Positions 1-8,854 of a stretch of 64,000 nt of DNA are shown here, piece by piece (position 1 is the stretch's first letter; each line of letters begins with the position of its first letter). The translations under genes were made by a program, and so were the position numbers. A model generated the notes under the pieces. The model ran no database searches. It worked only from the letters and a program-made list of their open reading frames with translations, and had not been told where the DNA came from. Source of the DNA: Neolewinella lacunae (lineage in GTDB: Bacteria; Bacteroidota; Bacteroidia; Chitinophagales; Saprospiraceae); contig NZ_JACSIT010000091.1 in NCBI RefSeq assembly GCF_014349155.1, forward strand, positions 62,001 to 126,000. The letters run 5' to 3'.

Positions 1-1
1 G

Positions 2-1429
2 CTCTACCGGACGGGGGACCTCGTCCGCTACCGGCCCACGGGGCAGATCGACTTTTTGGGGCGGGCCGACCAGCAGGTCAAAATCCGGGGTTTTCGCGTG
101 GAGCTGGAGGAAATCAGCCGCCAACTCGAAGCCCTGCCCGCCGTGCGGGAGGCCGTCACTACCGTCGATCATTCCCCAGCGGGCCCCCAGCTCGTCGTTT
201 ACTACACCCTCCGGACGGAAACGACCGAAACGGCCCTGCGCAGCGCCCTCAGCCGGGTACTGCCTGCCTACATGGTCCCCGCCGTCTGGGTGGCGCTGCC
301 CGAATTGCCCCGCCTGCCCAATGGCAAAGTTGCCACCGCGGCCCTCCCCGCACCGCAGCCGCTGAACCACAGGGGCCCCAGCCCCACAGCCCTACCGACG
401 ACGCCAACCGAACAAGCCCTGGCCGCCATCTGGGAAAAAGTCCTCCAAAGGGGCGCGGTGGGGCTGGACGACAACTACTTCAGCAGCGGCGGTGATTCCA
501 TCCGGAGCATCCGCATCATTGCCCTGGCGAGCAAGCAGGGCCTCCACCTGGCTCCGCACCATATTTTCACTTACCAGACGGTACGGGAGCTGGCCGCCGT
601 GCTCGACGAGGCGGCTTCGGTCTTGGCCGCTGGCAGTGCGGAGGCCAGCACGGTTGTCCCCCTGCGCGTAGGCGGCGAGGGCGGCCCCCTTTTCTGCATC
701 CACGCCGGTGGTGGCCACGTTTTTTTCTACCAGCCCCTGGCCCAGCATTTGCCGCCCGGCCGGCCCGTGTACGCCATCCAGCCCCGCACCCTGGCGGGCG
801 AGGAGACGCTCCCCGGCAGCATCGCAGAAATGGCGGCGGATTACCTGGCGGAAATGCGTAAGGTACAGCCCACGGGCCCCTACCACCTCCTCGGCACCTG
901 CTTCAGCAACGCGGTAGTCCTGGAGCTGGCCCACCAGCTCACGGCGGCGGGCGAAACGATAGGCAGCCTCTTTTTCATCGACTCCGGCCCCACCCGCCTG
1001 GAGGCCATCCAGCGGGTGCGTTTTTCCCCGCTCTACACCGCCGTGCGCATTTTGCGGGAGCGGAACTGGAAACAACTGCGCCGCACCATCTACCGCTACT
1101 GGTTTTACACCCGGCAGGCGCTGGGCATCCCACTGGAAGACGCGCAGGGCAAGGTGCTGCGGCAGACGGTCAATGGCCTGTTCCGCCTCTATTCCGATTA
1201 CGATTGGCGGCCGGTGGAGCAACGCCTGACCCTCATCCGCAGCACCCAGTTTGCTGGCGACCCGGGCAAGCAATTTCACCTCGACCAACTGGGGCGTTTG
1301 GCGGGGGGTGGGTTGGACGTCCGCGTCACCCCCGGCACCCACGGCGATCTTTTTGCCGAGCCCTACGTTGGTGGCTTAGCTACAATCATCGAAGCATGTC
1401 TGCAGGAAGCCACTACCACCGTTCGCTAG
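2..1429 (+). CDS. Non-ribosomal peptide synthetase, C-terminal part (partial)
   Basis: The reading frame is open from base 2, so the gene is cut by the window edge. Seen in order: end of an adenylation domain with core motifs A7 (YRTGDL), A8 (GRADQQVKIRGFRVE) and the A10 lysine (NGK); a carrier domain with the phosphopantetheine serine in SGGDSI (codon 497-499); and an alpha/beta-hydrolase thioesterase of about 230 residues ending in the His motif GTHGDLF. The thioesterase releases the finished peptide. Its nucleophile elbow reads GTCFSN, with Cys (codon 899-901) where GxSxG enzymes have Ser. The stop overlaps the next gene by 34 bp, a phosphopantetheinyl transferase that could prime this carrier. 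Product unknown because the upstream modules are outside the window. Confidence 0.93.
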   Translation, partial: LYRTGDLVRYRPTGQIDFLGRADQQVKIRGFRVELEEISRQLEALPAVREAVTTVDHSPAGPQLVVYYTLRTETTETALRSALSRVLPAYMVPAVWVALPELPRLPNGKVATAALPAPQPLNHRGPSPTALPTTPTEQALAAIWEKVLQRGAVGLDDNYFSSGGDSIRSIRIIALASKQGLHLAPHHIFTYQTVRELAAVLDEAASVLAAGSAEASTVVPLRVGGEGGPLFCIHAGGGHVFFYQPLAQHLPPGRPVYAIQPRTLAGEETLPGSIAEMAADYLAEMRKVQPTGPYHLLGTCFSNAVVLELAHQLTAAGETIGSLFFIDSGPTRLEAIQRVRFSPLYTAVRILRERNWKQLRRTIYRYWFYTRQALGIPLEDAQGKVLRQTVNGLFRLYSDYDWRPVEQRLTLIRSTQFAGDPGKQFHLDQLGRLAGGGLDVRVTPGTHGDLFAEPYVGGLATIIEACLQEATTTVR

Positions 1430-2163
1430 CCGCTACGCCCTGGGCCATCGGGTCGCCCGAGCGTGCCTGGCCCGCGCCGGGGATCGTCGAGGTCTGGCGG
1501 ACGCCCCTGCCCGGGACGCCGGAGTCGGCGGAGAGTGCCTATCCCTTGCTGTCGGCCGGAGAACGGGAGCGGGCCGAGCGCTTTTATTTTCCGGCGGACC
1601 GCTATGCCTACGTTCGTACCCGCGGCATCCTGCGGCGTTTGCTGGCGGGCTACCTCGGGCAACGGGCGGAAGACCTCGTTTTCCGCACCAACCCCTACGG
1701 CAAGCCCTACCTGGCCGACCATCCCGAGCTGGCCTTTAACCTCTCCCACGGCGGTGGCTACGGCTTGTTCGCCTTTACGGGGGCAACAACCGTTGGCATT
1801 GACCTGGAATCCATCGCGTTGGACGTGGATACCGACCAATTTTCCCACCGGGTTTTCTCCCCCACCGAGCGCCTGCGGGTCTTGGAACTGGAAAACGCCG
1901 AAGAACGCCGGGCCACCTTTTACCGGACCTGGACGCGCAAGGAAGCCTTCCTCAAAGCCCACGGGGAGGGCCTCACCCTTCCCCTCGACCAGTTTACGGT
2001 GCCCGCCGACCTGGCCGCACCCCTCCGCATCGAAAGCATCAAGTGGGACCCGGCCAGCGCCGAAACATGGTCCTTGGCCTCCTTCATGGTCACGGAACAA
2101 CTGCCCGCCGCCCTGGTCATCGCTGGCCCCTTGAAAGACATCCGCTTTTTTGATTTTGGGTAA
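1396..2163 (+). CDS. 4'-phosphopantetheinyl transferase, Sfp type
   Basis: 255 residues. It transfers phosphopantetheine from coenzyme A to the serine of carrier domains. Family motifs seen: NLSHGGGYGLFAF (substrate/CoA region), the Mg-binding GIDLE with Asp136 and Glu138, and WTRKEAFLKAHGEG with Glu183. ATG 1396 was chosen because it gives the usual Sfp-family length. The frame is open much further upstream, but that part only shadows the synthetase. The 34-bp overlap with the NRPS gene suggests translational coupling and a shared pathway. Confidence 0.93.
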   Translation: MSAGSHYHRSLAATPWAIGSPERAWPAPGIVEVWRTPLPGTPESAESAYPLLSAGERERAERFYFPADRYAYVRTRGILRRLLAGYLGQRAEDLVFRTNPYGKPYLADHPELAFNLSHGGGYGLFAFTGATTVGIDLESIALDVDTDQFSHRVFSPTERLRVLELENAEERRATFYRTWTRKEAFLKAHGEGLTLPLDQFTVPADLAAPLRIESIKWDPASAETWSLASFMVTEQLPAALVIAGPLKDIRFFDFG

Positions 2164-2191
2164 AAACCTGAGATTTACTAGCCATCCTGCT

Positions 2192-2279
2192 GACTCGTCC
2201 TGAAATTGGTTGACACCAAATTATGTCAACTACCCGCCGGCCGGGGATTTTTAACTGTCAACCTAATCCAGGACGAGTC
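2192..2279. repeat. Imperfect inverted repeat between convergent genes
   Basis: Two 24-base arms (2192-2215 and 2256-2279) begin with GACTCGTCCTG and its complement and match at all but about three positions. A nested pair GTTGACA (2209-2215) / TGTCAAC (2224-2230) lies inside. It sits between the convergent phosphopantetheinyl transferase and SDR genes. It could be a bidirectional terminator or a small MITE. No encoded protein. Confidence 0.6.
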
Positions 2280-2280
2280 A

Positions 2281-2376
2281 CCTCCTTTTCCCCCTTCCCC
2301 CCTTTACTCCCTTCCCCCCTTATTCCCTTATTCCTTTCCCCCCTTTATTCCTTTCCCCCCTTATTCCCTTCCCCCT
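2281..2376. repeat. Low-complexity pyrimidine tract
   Basis: An almost pure C/T run on the + strand made of imperfect repeats of TTCCCCCCTTTATTCC, running up to the last codons of the SDR gene. No coding potential is visible. Slippage-prone sequence. Confidence 0.75.
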
Positions 2377-3429
2377 TTATTCCTTACGCCTTTCCCAGCT
2401 TTCGACGATCTCCTCAAACACCGTCTGGAGGGGCTTCGTGATGTTCCAGTTGGGGTAGTGGGCCCGCATTTTACTCAGGTCAGAGATGTAGCAGATGTGG
2501 TCGCCCTGGCGGTTTTCTTCGGTGTAGGTGTAGTTCATGGCTTTGCCGGTGATGCCCGCCACGCGGTCGAAGGCCTCCAGGATGGAGGTGGAGTTGGCGC
2601 GGCCGCCGCCGATATTGTAGACCTCGCCACTGCGGGGGGCGGCGAAGAATTCCTCGATGAAGCGGGCCACGTCGTAGGAGTGGATATTGTCGCGCACCTG
2701 CTTGCCCTGGTAACCGAAAACGGTGTAGGTGCCGCCGGTTACGTTGACGCGGATGAGGTAGCTCAGGAAGCCGTGCAGTTCCACCCCCGAGTGATTTGGC
2801 CCCGTCAGACAGCCGCCCCGCAGCGCGCAGGTGGGCATGCCGAAATAGCGACCGTATTCCTGGACCATAACGTCGGCCGCCACCTTTGAGGCACCAAAGA
2901 GCGAATGTTTCGACTGGTCGATGGTGAAGGTCTCGCGGATGCCCGCCTGGTACTCGGGGCTGGCGTAATCCCAGCGGGTGGGTAGTTCCACCAAGTCCAG
3001 CCGGTTGGGCGCATCGCCGTAGACTTTATTGGTGCTCAGGTGGACGAAGGGTGCTTCGGGGCAGTACTGGCGGGTGGCCTCCAGCAGGTTAAGGGTTCCG
3101 CCGGCGTTGACGTCAAAATCGTCGAATGGCCGCGAAGCCGCCAAATCGTGGGAAGGCTGCGCGGCCGTGTGCGCCACGTGGGTAGGCCGCAACTCCGCAA
3201 AAAGCGCGAGTACCCCCGCCCGGTCGCGGATGTCCAGCTCGATGTGGGAGAAATTGGGGCATTCCGCCAGCAGTTGCCCCTGGTTCCAGCGGGTATCGCC
3301 CCGGGGACCAAAAAAATCGGCCCGCATGTTGTTGTCCACCCCGTACACGCGCCAGCCCAAGGCGTGAAAATGACGAACGACTTCGGAACCGATGAGGCCG
3401 GAGGAACCGGTGACTAGTAATTTTTGCAT
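2377..3429 (-). CDS. NAD-dependent epimerase/dehydratase, CDP-paratose 2-epimerase-like
   Basis: 350 residues, extended short-chain dehydrogenase. The N-terminal NAD motif is [10 protein letters not shown], the active-site strand reads STNKVYG, and the stretch [17 protein letters not shown] resembles the RfbE (CDP-paratose/tyvelose epimerase) branch. The expected YxxxK is FGASK, so catalytic Tyr is Phe178 with Lys182 kept. It lies last in the locus, 20 bp after the heparinase-family gene, and probably makes a nucleotide sugar. Substrate is not determined by the sequence. Confidence 0.8.
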   Translation of the reverse strand: MQKLLVTGSSGLIGSEVVRHFHALGWRVYGVDNNMRADFFGPRGDTRWNQGQLLAECPNFSHIELDIRDRAGVLALFAELRPTHVAHTAAQPSHDLAASRPFDDFDVNAGGTLNLLEATRQYCPEAPFVHLSTNKVYGDAPNRLDLVELPTRWDYASPEYQAGIRETFTIDQSKHSLFGASKVAADVMVQEYGRYFGMPTCALRGGCLTGPNHSGVELHGFLSYLIRVNVTGGTYTVFGYQGKQVRDNIHSYDVARFIEEFFAAPRSGEVYNIGGGRANSTSILEAFDRVAGITGKAMNYTYTEENRQGDHICYISDLSKMRAHYPNWNITKPLQTVFEEIVESWERRKE

Positions 3430-3449
3430 GGGAACGGGAGGTAAAAAAT

Positions 3450-4955
3450 TTAGGTCGTGGGGTGAATGTTGAGGGTCAGGCTACCCGTAAAATCGATTTC
3501 CAGGCACTGGGCGGCTTGCCAACGGTTCCAGCTCAGCGCTTGTTGGTAATCCGTCAGCCGGGCCGGGTTAGCGGGCCAGTGGAGACTAAGTCCGCCCACC
3601 AGGGCATTCCCCGGCCGGAGTTCCACCGCCAGCCCCGCCTGAAAGTGCAGGTAGGCCGTGGCAGAGGTACGGGGGCGGAGCTCGTCGTGGATTTGCAGCC
3701 CGCCCTCCACGAGTTGAAAGGTGCGACGGTGGTGGCCCGGGTAGCCACCGTGGCGGGCGCTGAGGGTGTCCATAGACTCAGCCACGAGCGTGGTGCGGGC
3801 CCGCCGCCCAACGCGGAAGCCCCCCCAGACGTCGGAGGAGTTCTTACCATCCACCACCACCGTATTGTGGGCGGCGGTGGAGCGCTCCCAGGCGCGGCGG
3901 GCGTCTTTTTCGTAGGTCCCGCTGCCGGCGTCGACGATGACGGGCTGGCCATCGAGGTGCACCACAAAAGTCAGGTTATCGGCGTGGGCGTGGCCCGGTT
4001 GGTGATCGGGACCGATGGCGGCAGCGTCAATCCAGACGTCGAGGCGGTCCGTGCGCCAGCGGCGGTAGCCACTGTCTTTGAGGATGCCCGCCGCCGGGGA
4101 AAAGCCGAGTTGGCGGGCGTAGGCCAGCACTTGTTGGGGCGGCGGGGCCACACCCGGGCTGCTGTCGTTAAAGTGGGGGTAGTGAGCACTGGGGCTGAGC
4201 ATGGCCAGCAGCCACGCCAGTTGCTTCTCCAAGGTAGTGTGCAGGGTGACCCGCAGTTGATCGCCGGGGGGAAGGAAGGCGTAGACGTCCAGCTGCCGCC
4301 AGAGCAAAATCAGGTGGTACATCACGCTCAGTTCGTAGTGGCCGCCATCGGGGTAGTACTGTTCGCGCAGTTCGGCCCGCAGCAGGTTATCGGCCCGCTG
4401 GCGGCCGGGACCGTCGTTGAGGTAGCGGGAAGTAAGGCTGAGGGCCAGGGCATTCTCCAGCAAATGATTACCGCCCAGGTGGTACTCCACCTTACGCAGC
4501 AGGGTGAAGTACTGCCGGGCGACCGAGGTGTGTACCGAAGGAGGCAAACACCGGTGGCCCTGCCGGCCGTAAAAGTGGAGCCAATTGACCAGGCGGAGGC
4601 TGATGGGATAAGGCTCCCAGCCATCGCGGTGGGTCGCCTCCGCCGCCATCCAGGCTTCCACCAGTGCGTAGCCCAGGGCGGGGTCCAGGCCGGGCTGCCG
4701 CAGGTACTCGAAGTAGTTGAGGTGGTAGGTCCAGAGTTTGCCGAAAGCGGGGTAGTTCCAGTCAATGGCATCCGGCTGGCCAAAGTCTTTGGCCTGGTGC
4801 AGGAAGCGGAAGTGGGCAGCCCCTTCGAGCGTGGGGGGCAGGGTGGCTTCGGATGCTGCGGAGAGACTGGGCAGCGTCCCCTGCTCCTGGGTCTTTACTC
4901 CCCCCTTCGGGGGGGCGGGGGGGAGCACCTGCGTCCGCGCCCCATTTTCCAGCAA
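3450..4955 (-). CDS. Heparinase II/III-family protein (start unresolved)
   Basis: About 500 residues of the heparinase II/III-like fold: an alpha-toroid part (for example [31 protein letters not shown]) and a C-terminal beta-sandwich part ([20 protein letters not shown]). The family cleaves or modifies uronic-acid polysaccharides. TTG 4955 gives the listed start, but family-like sequence (RYWHTLRHLRARQLVFQAWY) continues in frame to about 5045, with no ATG between there and the TAA at 5151-5153 that also ends the upstream beta-helix gene. The true start is either a rare codon or lost. A dispersed GC-rich repeat (4878-4942) encodes residues near the N-terminus. Confidence 0.8.
   Translation of the reverse strand: MLENGARTQVLPPAPPKGGVKTQEQGTLPSLSAASEATLPPTLEGAAHFRFLHQAKDFGQPDAIDWNYPAFGKLWTYHLNYFEYLRQPGLDPALGYALVEAWMAAEATHRDGWEPYPISLRLVNWLHFYGRQGHRCLPPSVHTSVARQYFTLLRKVEYHLGGNHLLENALALSLTSRYLNDGPGRQRADNLLRAELREQYYPDGGHYELSVMYHLILLWRQLDVYAFLPPGDQLRVTLHTTLEKQLAWLLAMLSPSAHYPHFNDSSPGVAPPPQQVLAYARQLGFSPAAGILKDSGYRRWRTDRLDVWIDAAAIGPDHQPGHAHADNLTFVVHLDGQPVIVDAGSGTYEKDARRAWERSTAAHNTVVVDGKNSSDVWGGFRVGRRARTTLVAESMDTLSARHGGYPGHHRRTFQLVEGGLQIHDELRPRTSATAYLHFQAGLAVELRPGNALVGGLSLHWPANPARLTDYQQALSWNRWQAAQCLEIDFTGSLTLNIHPTT
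4878..4942. repeat. Dispersed repeat family G, copy inside a reading frame
   Basis: Contains the hairpin CCCCCC-TTC-GGGGGG followed by GGGAGCACCTGCGTCCGCGCC. The same block recurs at 9963-10046, 25205-25285 and 59629-59674. Here it is translated as a Pro/Gly-rich segment near the N-terminus of the heparinase-family protein. Confidence 0.75.
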
Positions 4956-5150
4956 TCGGCCAGAAAGGCGGTACCAGGCCTGGAAGACGAGTTGCCGGGC
5001 GCGGAGGTGACGCAGCGTGTGCCAGTAGCGGAGGAGGGAGTGGATGGCGGAAAAATTTGCGGATGGGTCGGGCCAGAAAATACTGTCGCCCCAATCCCGC
5101 GAGGGGAGGGGGGCGACAAATATCGAATTTATTCGGGCTTCTAACGTGGT

Positions 5151-8100
5151 TTAGCGCACGATAAGCAGGCGGTGGGTGCTGGAAGTTTCGCCGCTGATGA
5201 CCTGAACGGAGTAGGTGCCGTTGGGGAGGTCTTCGAGGGGAAGTTGGAATACGCTGCCCGCCTGGGTACGGCGCTCACCGCGTACCCGTCCGTTGGCGTC
5301 GAAGACGCGCAGGACGACCTCACCTTCGAGTTCGGCGGGGATGCTGATGTTGACCATGGCCAGTGCCGTGGGGTTGGGAAAAAGCTGTACGCTGGCGTGC
5401 AGGTTGTTGGCCAGGGCCAGGCCTTCGGGTTGCTCCAGGCCGTCGGTGAAGTTGCTGCAGCCGCCGATGAGCTCGATCGCCCCGATGTCGCGCGTGCCGT
5501 CGGGAGACTGGCCAGCTTGGTCGGGCGATGCGTCGGCGGGGTTGCCATTGCCTACGGCGTCGCTGGGGCAGGTAGGCGCGTGGGTCAGGGTCGTGCCGCC
5601 GTTGTTGGCCAGGGGCCCGAGGTTGGCGTTGCCGCCCTCGATGTCGGTTCCAACGGCGGGGAATTCGTTGGCGATGTCATCACCAATCAGGTTGTAGCCG
5701 CCGGAGTTTACCGCTGCTGCGGCCGTGACAAAATCGGGGGCGATGCCCGCGAAGTTATCGGCCACGATCGTTCCGGTGATGTCCAGGCTGGCGTCTTCAA
5801 AGGCTTGGGCAATACCGCCGCCGGCCGCTGCCGTGTTCTGCGTGATGGTGCTGTTGACGATGCTCATCGTACCGTCGTTGGTAATACCTCCACCGGCACC
5901 GCCCGTCATGTTGGAAGACACCGTGGAAGCCGTCAGGGTAAAGACACCGCCGGAACGGTTAAAGATACCGGCACCCGCCGTTGCCTCAGCGGCCACCGTA
6001 TTGAAGGCGATGGTAGAGCCCGTGACGTTGACGATACCGCCGTTGTTAAAGATTCCACCACCAGCGTCGCCAGGAGCCGTGCCATTGACGGTGTTGTTGA
6101 AGATGGAGACGTTTTCTACCGTCATCGTGGCCATTCCACTCTGGTTCCAGAGGCCAGCGCCTTCGTTGCCAGCAAAGTTGTCCATAACCATGCCACCGGT
6201 GAAGCTGGAGGTGCTGCTGGTACCCGTTACGTGGAAGGCTCCACCGTTGCCGGGCGCGCGTCCAGTAACATTGCTGCGGTAGGTGACGTCGATGGAGGTG
6301 TAGCTGCCGTCAACTTGCTCGACCGCACCACCGGCGCGGTTGGAAGAGTTGCCGAAGAAGTTGCCACCAGTGACGGTCACTGCTCCGGCCGTACTGAAGA
6401 GGCCACCACCGCTGCCCGCCGTGCCGGTTGCTGCGTTGTTGGTGACTTCAACGTCTTCCAAAATCATGGTGCCGCCGTTGTTGAACAGTCCGCCTCCACC
6501 GTCGTCGGCCTTAACGCCGAGGGCGATGTTGCCGTCCACTTCTACGCCGATGACGCGCATGGTACCGACGTTGTTCCAGAGGCCGCCGCCTTCCTGTCCG
6601 GCGCGGTTTTCGTTTACCTGTCCACCGCGGATCGTAACACTGCCGTTGCCGCCCACGTGAAGGCCACCGCCGTTACCGGGTGCGTTGAAAACTTCGTTAT
6701 TGGAGAGAATGGCGTTGATGATCATCACCTCGGAACTGTCGCCGGAGATGTCCTCAATACCACCGCCAGCGCGGTTGGCCGTGTTGCCCATGATGATGGC
6801 GCTATCGATTTGCAGGGTAGCACCGCCGTGGTTGAGGATGCCACCACCGCTGCCGGAAGTACCGGTGGCCGAATTGTTGGTGATCGTTACCCCGGGGGTA
6901 AGTACCATGGTGCCGCCGCCATTGCTGTAGAGGCCGCCGCCGCCTTGGTCGGCGTCATTGCCTTCGGCGGTGTTGCCGTCGATGACGACGGAGCCGCCCA
7001 GGGTCAGGGTTCCGGTGGCGATCCAGATGCCGCCGCCTTCGGAGCCTGCGATGTTGCCATTGACGGTGCCACTGACGAAGTTGACACTACCGTTGCCCCC
7101 TACGTGGATGCCGCCGCCGTTGCCGGGGGAGTTGAACACTTCGTTGGAGTCTACGCGGGTGCTGGTGAGGACGGTGACGAGGGAGTCGCCAGAGACGTCT
7201 TCAATGCCGCCGCCGGCCCGGTTGGCCGTGTTGCGCATGATGCTGGCTCCGGTGATGGTCAGGCCGCTGTCTTCGTCGACCAAAATACCGCCGCCGCTGC
7301 CGAGCGTACCCGTGGCGTGGTTGTCGGTAATGACCGTTCCGGCGCGGATGACGATGCGACCGCCGCCTTCGTTGTTGTAGAGGCCACCGCCGCCCTGGTT
7401 AGCGGCGTTACCGGAAGCTTCGTTACCACTGATGGTAACGCCTTCAATTTCCAGGAGGCCCCGGTCGACCCAGATGCCGCCGCCTTCCGCGCCCGCTTTG
7501 TTACCGTTGACCGTTCCGCCGGTGATGCTCAGATTGCCGCTGCCGCCGATGTGGATGCCGCCGCCGTTGCCGGGGGAGGTGAATACTTCGTTGGAGTCGA
7601 TGGCCGAGTTGGTAACGACGAAAAGGCCGTTGGCACCGCCAATGTCTTCGATGCCACCGCCAGCACGGTTGGCCGAGTTGTTCTTGATCGTAGCGTCAAT
7701 GACTTGCATGCGACCGCCCGGGGCATTGAATACGCCGCCACCGGAGCCCGCCGTGCCGAGGGCGCGGTTGTTGGATACTACGGTACCGGGACGGATGTTG
7801 AGGGTACCTCCGTTGTTGAAGATGCCGCCGCCACCGTCGTCGGCAGCCGGGCCATTGGCTTCGTTGTTGTCGACAAAAGCATTGATGACGTGCATAATGC
7901 CGGAGCCGTTCCAGAGCGCGCCGCCTTCGCGGGCGGCCGTGTTGTTCGTGTAAGATCCGCCGATGACCACCAGGTTGGCTCCGCCGGTGATGTGGACCCC
8001 ACCGCCGTTGCCGGGGTTAGGGCCCGTGCTGTTTTCGAGCATCGTACAGTTGACCAGGCGGGAGGTTCCGCTGCCTGAATTGTCTTCAATCGCACCGCCC

Positions 8101-8720
8101 GCACGAGAGGCCGTATTGCCGGAGAAACGACCGCCAGTAATGTTGAATGTGCCGCCTGGGGAGTTCAAAATCGCCCCTCCGTTGCCCGCAGCACCGGTGG
8201 CACTGTTGTCAATGAAGCGCACGAGGTTGCCTTGCAGGTTGCCCATGTTGTGGACCGCCCCACCGCCTTCCGTCGCCGCAGCTCCCGCCGCAGTGGAAGT
8301 GGTGATTTCCATTCCGTCCAGGAAAAGAATACCGTCCATGTTTTGAATGGCTCCGCCGCTTACGGCCGTAGCACAGTTGCGGATGGTCAGGATGCCGATG
8401 TAGACGTTGCCCGCGCCGGAGATACGGAAAGCCCGCGTGGTACCGCCGCCGTCGATGATCGTATTGCCCATACCGTTGCCCCGCAGGGTCAGGGGCTTAT
8501 CGATCAGGATTTCACTGCTCAGCACGATTGGCTCACGCAGGGTAGCGGAGCCAAAGCGAATGACGTCGCCAGCAACGGCGCTGCCCACCGCATCACGCAG
8601 CGAGCCCGGGCCAGCGTCGGCCGTCGAGGTCACCACAATCGTGGCCGCAAAAAGTAAGGGGAGGGAAAAGATGCCGAAGACGGCGGTAAGCGTTAGCCTA
8701 CGTAAGTACAGGTTTAACAT
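5151..8720 (-). CDS. Secreted repetitive beta-helix protein with T9SS sorting domain
   Basis: 1189 residues. Signal peptide at 1-25 (ending LLFAA), then a CSLREA/Pmp-type start (TSTADAGPGSLRDAV) and a long parallel beta-helix. A superrepeat of about 148 residues, recognisable by RAGGGIED near residues 203, 348, 497, 647 and 793, carries the sub-repeats PGNGGGIH, EGGGIW, GGGGLYNN and GSGGG. The last 80 residues (VQLFPNPTALAMVNISIP to HRLLIVR) are a type A T9SS C-terminal domain, so the protein should be exported and anchored. Probable adhesin or polysaccharide-active surface protein. Repeats are also close at DNA level. Confidence 0.9.
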   Translation of the reverse strand: MLNLYLRRLTLTAVFGIFSLPLLFAATIVVTSTADAGPGSLRDAVGSAVAGDVIRFGSATLREPIVLSSEILIDKPLTLRGNGMGNTIIDGGGTTRAFRISGAGNVYIGILTIRNCATAVSGGAIQNMDGILFLDGMEITTSTAAGAAATEGGGAVHNMGNLQGNLVRFIDNSATGAAGNGGAILNSPGGTFNITGGRFSGNTASRAGGAIEDNSGSGTSRLVNCTMLENSTGPNPGNGGGVHITGGANLVVIGGSYTNNTAAREGGALWNGSGIMHVINAFVDNNEANGPAADDGGGGIFNNGGTLNIRPGTVVSNNRALGTAGSGGGVFNAPGGRMQVIDATIKNNSANRAGGGIEDIGGANGLFVVTNSAIDSNEVFTSPGNGGGIHIGGSGNLSITGGTVNGNKAGAEGGGIWVDRGLLEIEGVTISGNEASGNAANQGGGGLYNNEGGGRIVIRAGTVITDNHATGTLGSGGGILVDEDSGLTITGASIMRNTANRAGGGIEDVSGDSLVTVLTSTRVDSNEVFNSPGNGGGIHVGGNGSVNFVSGTVNGNIAGSEGGGIWIATGTLTLGGSVVIDGNTAEGNDADQGGGGLYSNGGGTMVLTPGVTITNNSATGTSGSGGGILNHGGATLQIDSAIIMGNTANRAGGGIEDISGDSSEVMIINAILSNNEVFNAPGNGGGLHVGGNGSVTIRGGQVNENRAGQEGGGLWNNVGTMRVIGVEVDGNIALGVKADDGGGGLFNNGGTMILEDVEVTNNAATGTAGSGGGLFSTAGAVTVTGGNFFGNSSNRAGGAVEQVDGSYTSIDVTYRSNVTGRAPGNGGAFHVTGTSSTSSFTGGMVMDNFAGNEGAGLWNQSGMATMTVENVSIFNNTVNGTAPGDAGGGIFNNGGIVNVTGSTIAFNTVAAEATAGAGIFNRSGGVFTLTASTVSSNMTGGAGGGITNDGTMSIVNSTITQNTAAAGGGIAQAFEDASLDITGTIVADNFAGIAPDFVTAAAAVNSGGYNLIGDDIANEFPAVGTDIEGGNANLGPLANNGGTTLTHAPTCPSDAVGNGNPADASPDQAGQSPDGTRDIGAIELIGGCSNFTDGLEQPEGLALANNLHASVQLFPNPTALAMVNISIPAELEGEVVLRVFDANGRVRGERRTQAGSVFQLPLEDLPNGTYSVQVISGETSSTHRLLIVR

Positions 8721-8854
8721 GTGTTTTTGGTTTGATGATTTAGATTACACCAGCAGAATGGATTCCTGCCGCCTAATCACCTACGAAACCAAAGGGGGAA
8801 TTGGATTTTAACAAAAGGAAATTTTTCCACTTTTTATTTTCCCCGCACTTTATG

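Noticed and set aside
3462-5144. 560-codon + strand frame opposite the heparinase-family gene
   Set aside because: Antisense shadow; composition typical of GC-rich third-position artefact.
5172-8078. 968-codon open frame on the + strand opposite the beta-helix gene
   Set aside because: GC-rich antisense shadow; the minus-strand frame has signal peptide, repeats and sorting domain.
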